From Peribacillus butanolivorans (GTDB lineage Bacteria > Bacillota > Bacilli > Bacillales > DSM-1321), in the NCBI RefSeq assembly GCF_001273755.1, contig NZ_LGYA01000001.1:4337299-4401298 (forward strand): a DNA stretch of 64,000 nucleotides, read 5' to 3'. The notes under the pieces were generated by a model. It ran no database searches. It was given only the letters and a program-made list of their open reading frames with translations, and was not told where the DNA came from. Shown here piece after piece: positions 8,300 to 17,694 of this stretch; position 1 is the stretch's first letter, and each line of letters opens with the position of its first letter. The position numbers were made by a program, and so were the translations under genes.

Positions 8300-9865
8300 T
8301 CACTTTAATGTTATGTCATTAATCTCTAGATAGCCTGAAGGACTGATTGAAAACCCTTTTACCTCTTTCGAGACTGCAGCAACATTTTCAATGACCCTTA
8401 CAGGAATGTATGGGGTATCACTCAGCTCAATCTCTTGTGCCTCTGCGTATAGATCTTTGCGTTTTTCCTCCTCTTTTTCTTTACGGGCAGCATCTATTAA
8501 ATTATCAACCTTTGGATTGCTGTAAAAGAAGGTATTTCCAGCCGCTCCCTGTGAATCCGTATGAAAAAGATTATATTGATTATAATCAGCATCTCCCGTT
8601 GCATTTCTCCAACTGATTATAAACATTTCCGATTGCCCTTTATTTACTTGTTCAACGAACGAACCGTACTCCATGACCTGAACCTTTATATTAATCCCGA
8701 TACCTTTTAACTGGGATTGAAGTACTTCTGCCAAATTAACTCTTTCTTTACTATCCATTGTTAGAATAGTTGCATCAAGACCTTTAGAATAACCAGCATC
8801 AGCCATCAATTTCTTGGCTTCTTTAAGATTGTAATCATAGGTTTTTAGATCAGCGTCGTACCCGAATACCTTAGATCCCATTAAGGAATTTGCCTTTACA
8901 CCCACATTATTAAAGACACCCTTAATAATGGAATCCATTTCAATGGCATGGGCTATAGCTTTACGGACACGGACATCATTAAACGGTTCTTTATTGACAT
9001 TAAATCCTATATATTCGGTACCATACCCTTCATTGCGGTAAACATCCATAGCCGCTGAGGATTCTACCTGGTCCATGACAGCTACAGGAAGAGGTTCTGC
9101 AATATGCGCTTCTCCCGTTTCTATCATAGATATTCTTGTAGAGTCTTCTGGGACAACCTTGAAGATAACTTTGTCTACCTTTGGCTTGTCTCCCCAATAA
9201 TTTTTGTTTTTCATCAATGTAATTTCTTGGCCTGGTGACCATGAATCGAAAACAAAAGGACCGGTTCCATTCGGTTCTTGGATAATTTTTTTTCCATACT
9301 TTTCAATAGTTTTTGGACTTATAATCCCTCCTTCATGATTCGCTAAGATAGAAAGCAGTGGGGAAAAAGGTTCCTTTAGAATGAATTGCACGGTATATTC
9401 ATCAACTGGTTTCACTTCTTTTACCATATCAAATACTACGGCTCTAGGAGAAGCAACATTCGGATCTAATAGTCTGTCAAACGTCTTTTTTACTGCATCC
9501 GCATTAAATGGTGTGCCATCATGAAACTTCACATCATGTCTAAGCTTAAATTCCCAGGTTGTGTCATTTATCTGGTTCCATTTTTCTGCTAGCATAGGCT
9601 GTATCTCACTATTTTTATCTCGTTGCACAAGCCCTTCATAGATTTTATGGTGAGTAACACTAGCGGCATTAATCGTGGACATAAATTGCTGATCCAAATT
9701 CTCAGCATCTGATAAACGAGCAATAACTAAGGTTCCACCTTCCTTTGATGCTTTGTTCGGATCACTTGCTTTTGTGCTTACGTCATGATTAGAAGAACAG
9801 CCAGTAATTACGATAGCCACAATTATGACCAGAAAAAAATTCCTTATACCTCGTTTTAACCCCAT
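8300..9865 (-). CDS. extracellular solute-binding lipoprotein, SBP_bac_5 family (1)
   Basis: A 521-residue lipoprotein of the DppA/OppA/GsiB family that captures substrate for a peptide/nickel-type ABC importer. Lipobox VITGC puts the lipidated Cys at 23. The mature part has family landmarks: EGGTLVIARLSDAENLD, EKWNQINDTTWEFKLRHDVKFHDGTPF and a late NLFHTDSQGAAGNTFFYSNP. RBS GGAGGTCGAAGTCC precedes the start. It is a paralogue of the protein at 13058..14614, so one importer probably has two receptors. It has its own promoter region with the TTTACT repeat (9950..9976) and its own terminator. Confidence 0.88.
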   Translation of the reverse strand: MGLKRGIRNFFLVIIVAIVITGCSSNHDVSTKASDPNKASKEGGTLVIARLSDAENLDQQFMSTINAASVTHHKIYEGLVQRDKNSEIQPMLAEKWNQINDTTWEFKLRHDVKFHDGTPFNADAVKKTFDRLLDPNVASPRAVVFDMVKEVKPVDEYTVQFILKEPFSPLLSILANHEGGIISPKTIEKYGKKIIQEPNGTGPFVFDSWSPGQEITLMKNKNYWGDKPKVDKVIFKVVPEDSTRISMIETGEAHIAEPLPVAVMDQVESSAAMDVYRNEGYGTEYIGFNVNKEPFNDVRVRKAIAHAIEMDSIIKGVFNNVGVKANSLMGSKVFGYDADLKTYDYNLKEAKKLMADAGYSKGLDATILTMDSKERVNLAEVLQSQLKGIGINIKVQVMEYGSFVEQVNKGQSEMFIISWRNATGDADYNQYNLFHTDSQGAAGNTFFYSNPKVDNLIDAARKEKEEEKRKDLYAEAQEIELSDTPYIPVRVIENVAAVSKEVKGFSISPSGYLEINDITLK

Positions 9866-9949
9866 GGACTTCGACCTCCTGCTTTTATTTTGTTTCCGTG
9901 ACCATTTATCTAATTATAGGAAATATTCAGAAAATTTATTTTGAAAATC

Positions 9950-9976
9950 TTTACTATATTTTTCATTTTCTTTACT
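9950..9976 (-). promoter_or_regulatory. candidate response-regulator site, TTTACT direct repeat
   Basis: TTTACT at 9950..9955 and 9971..9976, 21 bp apart. It lies about 85 bases upstream of the binding-protein start at 9865, nearly the same distance as at the 8131 gene. Confidence 0.55.
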
Positions 9977-9996
9977 TGTTTTTAATAAAATAATGT

Positions 9997-11481
9997 TCAT
10001 GCTTCTGTATGATCTATCGATTCTACAACCTTAAACGACGGCTGAAACAATTCCTTCTCTGAAAGCTGCTGATAATCTCTTTCCATATATCCTCTTCTCA
10101 TCTTGTTAAAATATTTTTGTCCCTTGTCTTTGATTACTTCCATATCAAGATTAGGTATATTTTGATTTTCCATGACTATCCTGCCATTAATGATAGATAA
10201 TTTAACGTCTCTTCCAGATCCACTAACGAACATGGTTCGAATAGGATCATCTATTACACCCATATGAAAACTGTCTAAGTCAATCGCAATAATATCTGCT
10301 TTTGCACCTACAGCAATACGGCCGAGGTCGTTCCTCCCAAGGAAAGCAGCCGCACCAAGAGTGGCTGACCGAAAGAGATCGGCATACGTAGAGCCTTCAA
10401 CCTCTTTTTCCACCAGCCGTGAGAGCATGCTCCCTGTCCTAACATTCTGAAACATATCTGGAGGGAAGGTATCCGTTCCAAGCGCTATATTTATTCCTGA
10501 CCTTTTATATTTTGCAAAGGATTCTAAAGCTGAACCATGCCTCCCGATAATTAGAGGGCAATGAATCACTGTTGTATTTGTTTCTTTTAGAAGCGCTAAG
10601 TCATCACCCTTGCCGTATCTCGCTTCACTATATCCTGACACAAAATGGGCATGCGGTATCCCTGTTCTTGGACCCAGAAAACCAAGATCGTACAAATACC
10701 TAATAGGTGTTACACCATGTTCTTCCAATATGGTGTTGAACTCAAAACTTCCTTGTGCAGCATGAAGCTTTATGGGAACCCCTAATTTTTCACTGTAATA
10801 TTTTGTCTGAAGCAAATTATCTTCAGTTTGAGACTCGATACGTTCTGGGGCAAGCATCCCTCTAACCAATCCTTCAAAGGCTCCATCAAATTTTTCTACA
10901 AACTCTACAGCTCTCTGTAATCCAGCTTCCCCCGCTTTTTCATCCCAGTGCAGTTTTATATTTCCATCAGGCTGGACGACTCTAATCCCGGATTGATAAC
11001 TGGGTCCTAGGTAAATTCTTAACCCTAAGCTAGCCGCATGTTTCGCTGCAGATGCTAATTCTTCATAGGTTTCAGCCCAGCCTTTATAAAAAACAGAAGT
11101 TATAGGCATGGCTGTTGTTACCCCATGAAGAATGAGCTGTGAATAAGCATATAAAGATTTAAAGGACTCTTCTTCCTCGGTCATTAATTCATGATGTCCC
11201 CTTTCTATATATTGCTCTGACCAGAGAAGGTTTTTCTGTCTATTAGAACCAGCTTCTAAATGTAAAATATCATGGTCAATGTCCCCTAATGCATTTAAAT
11301 CTATAAACCCAGGACTAATGATAGCATTACCAGCGTCTATCACCTCATCTACTTCTTCAGTATAATTTTTTCCAACATACACAATCGTGTCTTTTTCATA
11401 AACAATCTCCGCATTTTCCAAAATGACATGGTCGCACCCATCATAACCAATTACGTATCTTCCTTTAAGTTTGATTTTCAT
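9997..11481 (-). CDS. amidohydrolase-family protein lacking the HxH metal motif
   Basis: A 494-residue COG0402-type amidohydrolase. The usual N-terminal PGxxDxHxH metal motif reads PGFIDLNALGDIDH, so both histidines are replaced (Asn63, Leu65). Later ligands remain: His240 in KLHAAQ, His277/279 in PHAHF and Asp337 in GTDTFPPD. It may use a mononuclear site with altered ligands, perhaps in the nearby DIDHD, or belong to a divergent chlorohydrolase-like subgroup. The start at 11481 follows AAAGGAG and sits one base after the stop of the upstream hydrolase gene, so the pair is translationally coupled. The longer open frame upstream is not used. Confidence 0.8.
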   Translation of the reverse strand: MKIKLKGRYVIGYDGCDHVILENAEIVYEKDTIVYVGKNYTEEVDEVIDAGNAIISPGFIDLNALGDIDHDILHLEAGSNRQKNLLWSEQYIERGHHELMTEEEESFKSLYAYSQLILHGVTTAMPITSVFYKGWAETYEELASAAKHAASLGLRIYLGPSYQSGIRVVQPDGNIKLHWDEKAGEAGLQRAVEFVEKFDGAFEGLVRGMLAPERIESQTEDNLLQTKYYSEKLGVPIKLHAAQGSFEFNTILEEHGVTPIRYLYDLGFLGPRTGIPHAHFVSGYSEARYGKGDDLALLKETNTTVIHCPLIIGRHGSALESFAKYKRSGINIALGTDTFPPDMFQNVRTGSMLSRLVEKEVEGSTYADLFRSATLGAAAFLGRNDLGRIAVGAKADIIAIDLDSFHMGVIDDPIRTMFVSGSGRDVKLSIINGRIVMENQNIPNLDMEVIKDKGQKYFNKMRRGYMERDYQQLSEKELFQPSFKVVESIDHTEA

Positions 11482-11482
11482 C

Positions 11483-12991
11483 TTATTCTCCTTTCCACAT
11501 AGCAGCAGTGTTTTCTCTTTCGTCATATCTCTTTTCATCTACATATGCACGGGCATGTCCCCAGAAATATTTCGTCGGCTGCATATATTTTTCGAGTCCA
11601 GCACGCTTTATCGTTGAAAGCGCCTCTTCATTTGCCTCATTTAGTACTGTACTTTCATGAACTGTTCGTACATTTCGCCCTTCCATAATTAATTTGCCGT
11701 CGACAATGACATGCTCCACATCATTCGCCACTGCTTGAAATACAAGTCTATGAACATGCATGAATTCTGGAGTCAGATGCGGCTGATGCAGATTGACTGT
11801 GATGACATCCGCTTTTTTCCCAATCTCGAGGGAGCCTATTTCATCATCCCAGCCAATGCATTTCGCTGCATCTATCGTAATCATTTCTAATAGCTTGCCA
11901 GGGGGTAAATAATAATAGTCTCTAAGTGCTGCTTGGTGAACAAACTGTGTTTTCCTCATTGCCTGAAACATATCAAAACTTGTAGAAGGGGAAGTCCCAT
12001 CTGTAGAGATTGCTACAGTTGCACCCATTTCTAATAATTCAGTTATGGGGGTACGTGCATGAACCTGCCCAAATCCAGGAGATGCACTAACATTAGTACC
12101 TGTTTCTGCAAGTATCCTTGCCTCATCAAAGGAAATACCGCGACAATGCTGTAAATGGACATCGGGACCCAACAAGGCATTTTCCTTATCCTGTATCGCT
12201 AAATGAATCATCCCACCAAAGGCATCAGAGTGTATCCTTGTGTCATATTTCCTGGCAATTTCTCTAATTTTTTTCGCTTGATAAAGATCATGATTATTTA
12301 ACCCATAAAGCCTGTCAGGAGATGTGGGATTGGAGGGATCAACGGACGTAACAATGACAAATGGTGTAATAAAGGCTCTCGTGCGGTCTTCATTTGCATG
12401 ATTCAACGCTTCAATTACAGCTTCTGCCCCCATTAATACTTCTTCATAGGAAACTTCCTTTACAATTCTTTTTCCGTCAATCCATCGGCTGAATGAATGA
12501 GGCCATGGAGGGTTGCAAGGACCCGTGCAGACAACCTCTCTAACACCTACTTCAGCGTACGCTTTCGCATGATTTATTGCGAAAATTGGATCATCGGATC
12601 GTGGCATGGAGCCTAAAACACTTACACCTGTTGTCACGCCAGCCTTTAATCTCTCTAGAGAGGAGAGTTTTCCTTCGTAGTACCAAAAGTCATCTGTTAC
12701 AAAATGTTTATACGTGTTTGTCATAATAGGCATCCAAAAATCAATATTCTCCATAGCAATTGTTTTAAACATAGAATGTCCCCCATGACCATGAACATCT
12801 ATTAATCCAGGCAATATACATTGATGGCTACAATCAATAACTTTTTTTGCCTCATACTTCGATTTCAGTTTTTCTGTTAAATCAACGTCTAAAATTCTTC
12901 CTTGGTTTATGGCGATGGCACCATCTTGAAGAATTCGTCTATTTTGATCCATGGTTATCACAGTCCCATGAATGAGAAGCAAATCAATCAT
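11483..12991 (-). CDS. amidohydrolase (triazine hydrolase / SAH deaminase-like)
   Basis: A 502-residue amidohydrolase of the AtzA/TrzN/SAH-deaminase group (COG0402). It has DVHGHGG with His67 and His69, His254 in RIHSDAFGG, His282 in QHCRG and Asp331 in ISTDGTSPS: a complete metal site, though the acidic residue after His254 is Asp rather than the usual Glu. It likely hydrolyses a C-N bond of an aminated ring; substrate is not deducible. RBS AGGAGGG precedes the start. It follows the second binding-protein gene after an intercistronic hairpin and is coupled to the next hydrolase. Confidence 0.85.
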   Translation of the reverse strand: MIDLLLIHGTVITMDQNRRILQDGAIAINQGRILDVDLTEKLKSKYEAKKVIDCSHQCILPGLIDVHGHGGHSMFKTIAMENIDFWMPIMTNTYKHFVTDDFWYYEGKLSSLERLKAGVTTGVSVLGSMPRSDDPIFAINHAKAYAEVGVREVVCTGPCNPPWPHSFSRWIDGKRIVKEVSYEEVLMGAEAVIEALNHANEDRTRAFITPFVIVTSVDPSNPTSPDRLYGLNNHDLYQAKKIREIARKYDTRIHSDAFGGMIHLAIQDKENALLGPDVHLQHCRGISFDEARILAETGTNVSASPGFGQVHARTPITELLEMGATVAISTDGTSPSTSFDMFQAMRKTQFVHQAALRDYYYLPPGKLLEMITIDAAKCIGWDDEIGSLEIGKKADVITVNLHQPHLTPEFMHVHRLVFQAVANDVEHVIVDGKLIMEGRNVRTVHESTVLNEANEEALSTIKRAGLEKYMQPTKYFWGHARAYVDEKRYDERENTAAMWKGE

Positions 12992-13011
12992 ATTTTCCCT
13001 CCTAATTGAGA

Positions 13012-13038
13012 AGACAGCATAACGGCCGTATGCTGTCT
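13012..13038 (-). terminator. intercistronic hairpin
   Basis: Perfect ten-base inverted repeat AGACAGCATA / TATGCTGTCT with a seven-base loop, between the binding-protein gene and the amidohydrolase gene. The minus-strand tail is TTCTC, not a T-run. It may be a partial terminator or an mRNA-stabilising 3' end that lets the binding protein outnumber the enzymes. Confidence 0.55.
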
Positions 13039-13057
13039 GCCCTTTTTGATAAATTCT

Positions 13058-14614
13058 CTACTGCACAGTTATGTCATCAAGCATTAAATAATTTGCTGGA
13101 TTCAGCCAAAGTCCTTTAACAGTTTCTCCATAAACGGCAAGATGTTCATAGTTACGGATTGGAACATATGGTACTTCTTCTCTTTCAATTTCTTGTGCTT
13201 TCGAATATAGTTCCTTACGTTTATCTCCATCTGATTCTTTACGTGCTGTTTCAATCAATTTATCCACTTCAGGATTACTGTAGAATGAACTATTTCCAGC
13301 AGCACCTTGGGATTTGCTATCAAAAAGATTGAATTGATTATAATCTCCATCTCCCGTAGCATTGCCCCAACCACCTATTGAAACCTGATGTTCACCTTTA
13401 GCAGTCGCGTCAATATAAGCCCCATATTCAAGAACTTGAATTTTGACCTTAATTCCAATTCCTTTTAACTGGGATTGAATTACCTCTGCCATATTTATTC
13501 TTTCCTTACGATCACTCGTTGTTAATGTAATCTCCAAGCCATCCTTAATTCCGGCTTCCTTCAACAGCTTTTTCGATTCATTTATATCATAGTCGTATCC
13601 TTTTATATCTGGATCATAGCCAAAAACCTTCGGGCTCATTGTGGAATTTGCCTTCGTACCAACATCGTTATAAACGCCTTTAATAATAGAGTCAACCTCA
13701 ATCGCATGCGCGACCGCTTTACGAACACGTACATCATCGAATGGCTTATTCTTAACATTAAAGCTTAGGTATTCAACAGCAAGTCCATCTGTGCGATATA
13801 AATCCATCGTGTCTGATGCTTCAATCCTATCAATCTCAGTCACGGGTACTTGATCAGTCACATGTGCTTCACCTGTTTCAACCATCGCAATTCTCGTAGC
13901 ATCTTCAGGAACAACCTTGAATACTACCCCATCAATCTTAGGTTTATCTCCCCAATAGTCCTTATTTTTTGATAGTGCAATCTCTTCTCCTGACTTCCAA
14001 GATTTAAAAACAAATGGTCCTGTTCCAACAGGATTTTGGCCTAGCTTGTCACTATTTTCTGTAATGGCTTTTGGACTTAAAATGCTACCTTCATTACTTA
14101 CTAATATGGATAATAGTGGAGCATAAGGGTATTTCAGTTTAAATTGTACAGTCGTTTCATCAACTACTTTGATTTCTTTGATCATTTCCAATTTACCCGC
14201 CTGAGGAGAGGATGTTTTTGGATCTAGTAATCTGTCAAAATTAGTTTTTACCGCTTCAGCATTGAATGGTGCTCCATCATGGAATTTCACTCCTTCACGC
14301 AGTTTAAACTCCCACGTTACATCATCGAGCTGTTTCCATTCTTTTGCGAGCAGAGGTTGTGGTTCCATGTTTTTGTCGGGAACGACCAATGTTTCATAAA
14401 CCTTTTCATATACAACATTTGCTGAAGGAATATCTGTAATGAAATGAGGGTCTAGGGTAGTCGCGTCAGATAGCCGGGCGACGACTAGTGTTCCCCCTTC
14501 TTTCGCTTCTCTTTCTGGTTTCTTGCTGCTTGTTTGATCTGATGTACATCCAGATAAAACCGATGAGATACCTAATAACGATGCAAATAGTAATCCAACC
14601 ATGCCTTTTCTCAT
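13058..14614 (-). CDS. extracellular solute-binding lipoprotein, SBP_bac_5 family (2)
   Basis: A 518-residue DppA-like lipoprotein; the lipobox VLSGC gives Cys23 as the anchor. It closely parallels the protein at 8300..9865 along its length (EGGTLVVARLSDATTLDPHF; WEFKLREGVKFHDGAPF; NLFDSKSQGAAGNSSFYSNP). It is divergent from the importer genes at 14822, with which it shares a 207-base promoter region, and is followed by two amidohydrolase genes. The arrangement implies that substrate capture, import and hydrolysis are co-regulated. RBS GGGAGG precedes the start. Confidence 0.88.
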   Translation of the reverse strand: MRKGMVGLLFASLLGISSVLSGCTSDQTSSKKPEREAKEGGTLVVARLSDATTLDPHFITDIPSANVVYEKVYETLVVPDKNMEPQPLLAKEWKQLDDVTWEFKLREGVKFHDGAPFNAEAVKTNFDRLLDPKTSSPQAGKLEMIKEIKVVDETTVQFKLKYPYAPLLSILVSNEGSILSPKAITENSDKLGQNPVGTGPFVFKSWKSGEEIALSKNKDYWGDKPKIDGVVFKVVPEDATRIAMVETGEAHVTDQVPVTEIDRIEASDTMDLYRTDGLAVEYLSFNVKNKPFDDVRVRKAVAHAIEVDSIIKGVYNDVGTKANSTMSPKVFGYDPDIKGYDYDINESKKLLKEAGIKDGLEITLTTSDRKERINMAEVIQSQLKGIGIKVKIQVLEYGAYIDATAKGEHQVSIGGWGNATGDGDYNQFNLFDSKSQGAAGNSSFYSNPEVDKLIETARKESDGDKRKELYSKAQEIEREEVPYVPIRNYEHLAVYGETVKGLWLNPANYLMLDDITVQ

Positions 14615-14724
14615 TATTTTTCCTCCCTTTCATACTTCCCTTTGTTTTCCAAGTAACTTTTAACTATAGTACATTGGGCATAATCAAATTATAAAAAAAA
14701 ACAAAATTTTATATTTTCAGAATC

Positions 14725-14773
14725 TTTACTCATTTTTTTATTATCTTTACTGCTTTTCTGCATCATATTTACT
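14725..14773. promoter_or_regulatory. candidate response-regulator sites in divergent promoter
   Basis: TTTACT occurs at 14725..14730, 14746..14751 and 14768..14773, spaced 21 and 22 bp, in the region between the divergent binding-protein and permease genes. The flanks (CTTTACT, A/T-rich spacer) match the other two copies. It is the most elaborate of the three sites and could control both directions. Confidence 0.55.
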
Positions 14774-14821
14774 TCAATACCTATTTTGAATAAATTTAAT
14801 GAAAGAAAAGGAGGAAGTGCC

Positions 14822-15724
14822 ATGAAGCCAGAGGTCGTTATGAATAATACCGAATTGAATGTAAACAAAAAAAAATCTTCAAAACTACAACACTGGAAAG
14901 CCTTTTATAAAAAGTTTAAGAGAAATAAATTGGCATTGATAGGCGGTTACATCGTACTTTTTTATATTTTATTGGCCATTTTTGCACCTTTAATTTCACC
15001 ACAGGATCCCTATGAAATTGATTTAGTCAACACACTCCAGCCCCCCACAACAGATCATTGGATGGGAACAGATGATAAGGGAAGAGATATTTTAAGCAGA
15101 TTATTATATGGAACCCGTCTTTCATTAGCTGTTGGATTTGTCTCTGTGTTCTTCGGGGCGTTTATTGGCATACTCTTAGGATTAACAGCAGGCTATTATG
15201 GAAAATGGATTGATACCGTCATTATGAGGATTGTTGATGTTCTACTTGCTTTCCCAGGAATATTGCTTGCCCTTGCAATTATAAGTGCTCTAGGGCCAAG
15301 TTTAATTAACGTAATGGTAGCAGTTGGTGTCTTTTCAATTCCTATGTTTGCACGTATTGTACGGGGTTCCACACTTTCAGTCAGGAAGCTTGAATATATT
15401 GATGCCATTCGTGCATTAGGTGCCACTGACTTCACGATTATTTTCAAACACATTTTCCCTAATATTCTTTCACCTGTCATCGTTCAAGCTACATTACGTC
15501 TAGCTACAGCCATTCTATCAGCAGCCGGCTTGTCATTCCTAGGGCTAGGAGCTCAGCCTCCTTCTCCAGAATGGGGAGCCATGTTAAGCAGCGGACGAGA
15601 TTATTTGTTCAGTGCCCCTCACATCGCTTTGTTTCCAGGAATCGCCATATCAACACTTGTACTCGGATTCAACGTATTCGGTGATGGACTAAGAGATGCC
15701 CTAGACCCAAGAATGAAAAAATAA
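14822..15724 (+). CDS. ABC importer permease, DppC/OppC-like
   Basis: A 300-residue inner-membrane permease of the peptide/nickel ABC family. It has the N-terminal KLALIGGYIVLFYILLAI transmembrane segment, the GTDDKGRDILSRLLYGTRLSL motif typical of DppC, five to six membrane spans, and the EAA-type loop around EYIDAIRALGATDFTIIFKHI. The ATG at 14822 is preferred over 14786 because GGAGGAAGTGCC precedes it. It is the first gene of a plus-strand run ending at 21567. With DppB-, DppD- and DppF-like partners it makes a complete importer served by the two lipoproteins nearby. Confidence 0.9.
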   Translation: MKPEVVMNNTELNVNKKKSSKLQHWKAFYKKFKRNKLALIGGYIVLFYILLAIFAPLISPQDPYEIDLVNTLQPPTTDHWMGTDDKGRDILSRLLYGTRLSLAVGFVSVFFGAFIGILLGLTAGYYGKWIDTVIMRIVDVLLAFPGILLALAIISALGPSLINVMVAVGVFSIPMFARIVRGSTLSVRKLEYIDAIRALGATDFTIIFKHIFPNILSPVIVQATLRLATAILSAAGLSFLGLGAQPPSPEWGAMLSSGRDYLFSAPHIALFPGIAISTLVLGFNVFGDGLRDALDPRMKK

Positions 15725-15736
15725 GGAGGAGAGAAA

Positions 15737-16657
15737 ATGTTTGTATTTATTGTCCGGCGAATTTTGCAAACCATACCGGTATTACTAGGAGTAAGTCTTG
15801 TGGTTTTTCTCATCATGCAGATGGTTCCCGGAGACCCGGCAACCCTGCTTGCAGGTGAAGGAGCAACTAAAGAAACGATAGAAATGATTCGACATCAGCT
15901 TGGCTTAGATCGTCCAATCCTCTATCAGTACTTCGACTATGTAATCCATGCTGTACAAGGTGATTTTGGAGAATCACTTCGTAGTAGCCGCCCTGTTTTG
16001 GACGAGATTTTGGTCCGCTTGCCAATCACCCTAGAACTTGCCCTTGCAAGTATTTTTATAACCGTTGTCCTTGGAATGGTGGCGGGAATTATCTCAGCAA
16101 CTAAGCAATACTCAGCAGCTGACATTTCTATCATGATCGTTGCTTTATTAGGAATCTCTTTACCTAGTTTTTGGTTAGGTCTGATGCTTATCTACTTTTT
16201 TTCCGTTAATCTTCAGTGGTTTCCTGTTTCAGGTTGGGGAACTATTAATCACATGATTCTCCCAGCTATTACCCTCGGGGCGGGAGGAGCTGCAATTGTA
16301 GCCAGAATGACCAGGTCAAGTATGCTCGAAGTTGTTCGTCAAGACTATATTCGTACAGCAAAAGCCAAGGGATTAAAAGAGCATGTCATTATATATAAGC
16401 ACGGTCTAAAAAATGCGCTTATCCCTGTTATTACAGTCGTTGGTCTTCAGTTCGGTGCGCTCCTTGGCGGTACCGTATTAACAGAGTCCGTATTTGCCAT
16501 CAATGGACTTGGTAGGTTAATAGTTGATGCCATTAGAACGAGAGATTTACCAATGGTACAAGGCGGGGTCCTTATTGCATCTGTTATCTTTGTATTTATG
16601 AATCTAGCTGTAGATGTCCTCTATCGATACTTTAACAAGCGAATAGACTTAAATTAG
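15737..16657 (+). CDS. ABC importer permease, DppB/OppB-like
   Basis: A 306-residue permease. It starts FIVRRILQTIPVLLGVSLVVF, carries MVPGDPATLLAGEGA after the first span, and has the EAA loop DYIRTAKAKGLKEHVIIYKHGLKNA split by the usual glycine, as in DppB. About six transmembrane segments. RBS AAGGAGGAGAGAAA lies 12 bases after the DppC-like stop, so it is the same transcript. It forms the channel with the DppC-like protein. Confidence 0.9.
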   Translation: MFVFIVRRILQTIPVLLGVSLVVFLIMQMVPGDPATLLAGEGATKETIEMIRHQLGLDRPILYQYFDYVIHAVQGDFGESLRSSRPVLDEILVRLPITLELALASIFITVVLGMVAGIISATKQYSAADISIMIVALLGISLPSFWLGLMLIYFFSVNLQWFPVSGWGTINHMILPAITLGAGGAAIVARMTRSSMLEVVRQDYIRTAKAKGLKEHVIIYKHGLKNALIPVITVVGLQFGALLGGTVLTESVFAINGLGRLIVDAIRTRDLPMVQGGVLIASVIFVFMNLAVDVLYRYFNKRIDLN

Positions 16658-16669
16658 GGAGGTACTAAG

Positions 16670-17692
16670 ATGAAACAGTTTGAAGAAAAAATACTGGAAG
16701 TTAAAAATCTGCAGACCTACTTTTTTACTGATGAAGGAACGAGTAAAGCAGTTAATGGAATTAGTTTCACCCTAAACAAAGGGGAAACGCTTGGAATAGT
16801 AGGGGAATCTGGGAGTGGTAAAAGTATTACTTCCTTATCACTATTAAGGTTAATCCAATCCCCTCCCGGAAAAATTACCGGGGGCAGCATCCTTTTTAAA
16901 GGTGAGGATCTACTTACAAAGACTGAAAAACAGATGCGATCCATACGTGGTAATGAGATTTCTATGATTTTTCAGGAACCAATGACATCATTAAATCCCG
17001 TTTATTCAGCGGGTGAGCAAATTGCAGAAGCAATAAGACTTCATCAAAAGCTAGGAAAAAAAGAAGCTTGGAACAAAGCAGTTGACATGCTTCGGCTTGT
17101 CGGAATTCCCTCTCCTGAAAAAAGGGCAAAACAGGAGCCGCATGAACTAAGCGGCGGAATGAGACAAAGGGTCATGATTGCAATGGCACTTGCATGCCAC
17201 CCTGAGGTACTAATAGCGGATGAACCTACAACAGCCCTTGATGTGACGATTCAAGCCCAAATTTTAGAGCTAATAAAAACCCTGCAAAAGGATTTCGGTA
17301 CGGCTGTCATTTTGATTACTCATGATTTAGGGGTCGTATATGAAACATGTGACCGAGTAGCTGTCATGTACGCAGGGAAAATTGTTGAATACACACTGGC
17401 AAAAGAGATATTCACAAATCCTAAACATCCATACACGATTGGTTTATTGAACTCCCTACCACGTCTCGACATGGACCAGGAAGAATTAACTACCATACCC
17501 GGGACTGTTCCAAGTCCATACAATATGCCCAAAGGCTGCAGCTTTGCACCCCGTTGTGCACATGCGAAGAAAATTTGTGAACAGGCTGTACCGGATCTTC
17601 AAACAACCGGCCCAAGTACCCAGGTCAGCTGTTGGATGTTTACCCCCCAATGGGAGAAAGAATATGACGCTCAAGAGAAAGTAGGGGTTTAA
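16670..17692 (+). CDS. ABC importer ATPase, DppD/OppD-like
   Basis: A 340-residue ATP-binding subunit. Walker A is GESGSGKS (45-52), the Q-loop lies at [13 protein letters not shown], the signature is LSGGMRQR, and Walker B is [12 protein letters not shown]. The C-terminal oligopeptide extension contains the cysteine-rich [14 protein letters not shown] segment seen in DppD proteins, some of which carry an iron-sulfur cluster. It is downstream of the permeases with a 12-base gap and followed two bases later by the DppF-like gene. Confidence 0.92.
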   Translation: MKQFEEKILEVKNLQTYFFTDEGTSKAVNGISFTLNKGETLGIVGESGSGKSITSLSLLRLIQSPPGKITGGSILFKGEDLLTKTEKQMRSIRGNEISMIFQEPMTSLNPVYSAGEQIAEAIRLHQKLGKKEAWNKAVDMLRLVGIPSPEKRAKQEPHELSGGMRQRVMIAMALACHPEVLIADEPTTALDVTIQAQILELIKTLQKDFGTAVILITHDLGVVYETCDRVAVMYAGKIVEYTLAKEIFTNPKHPYTIGLLNSLPRLDMDQEELTTIPGTVPSPYNMPKGCSFAPRCAHAKKICEQAVPDLQTTGPSTQVSCWMFTPQWEKEYDAQEKVGV

Positions 17693-17694
17693 TA

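Noticed and set aside
11482-11538. Longer reading frame for the HxH-less amidohydrolase, overlapping the upstream gene
   Set aside because: The ATG at 11481 has AAAGGAG at correct spacing and starts at the family N-terminus; the extension has no RBS and unrelated sequence.
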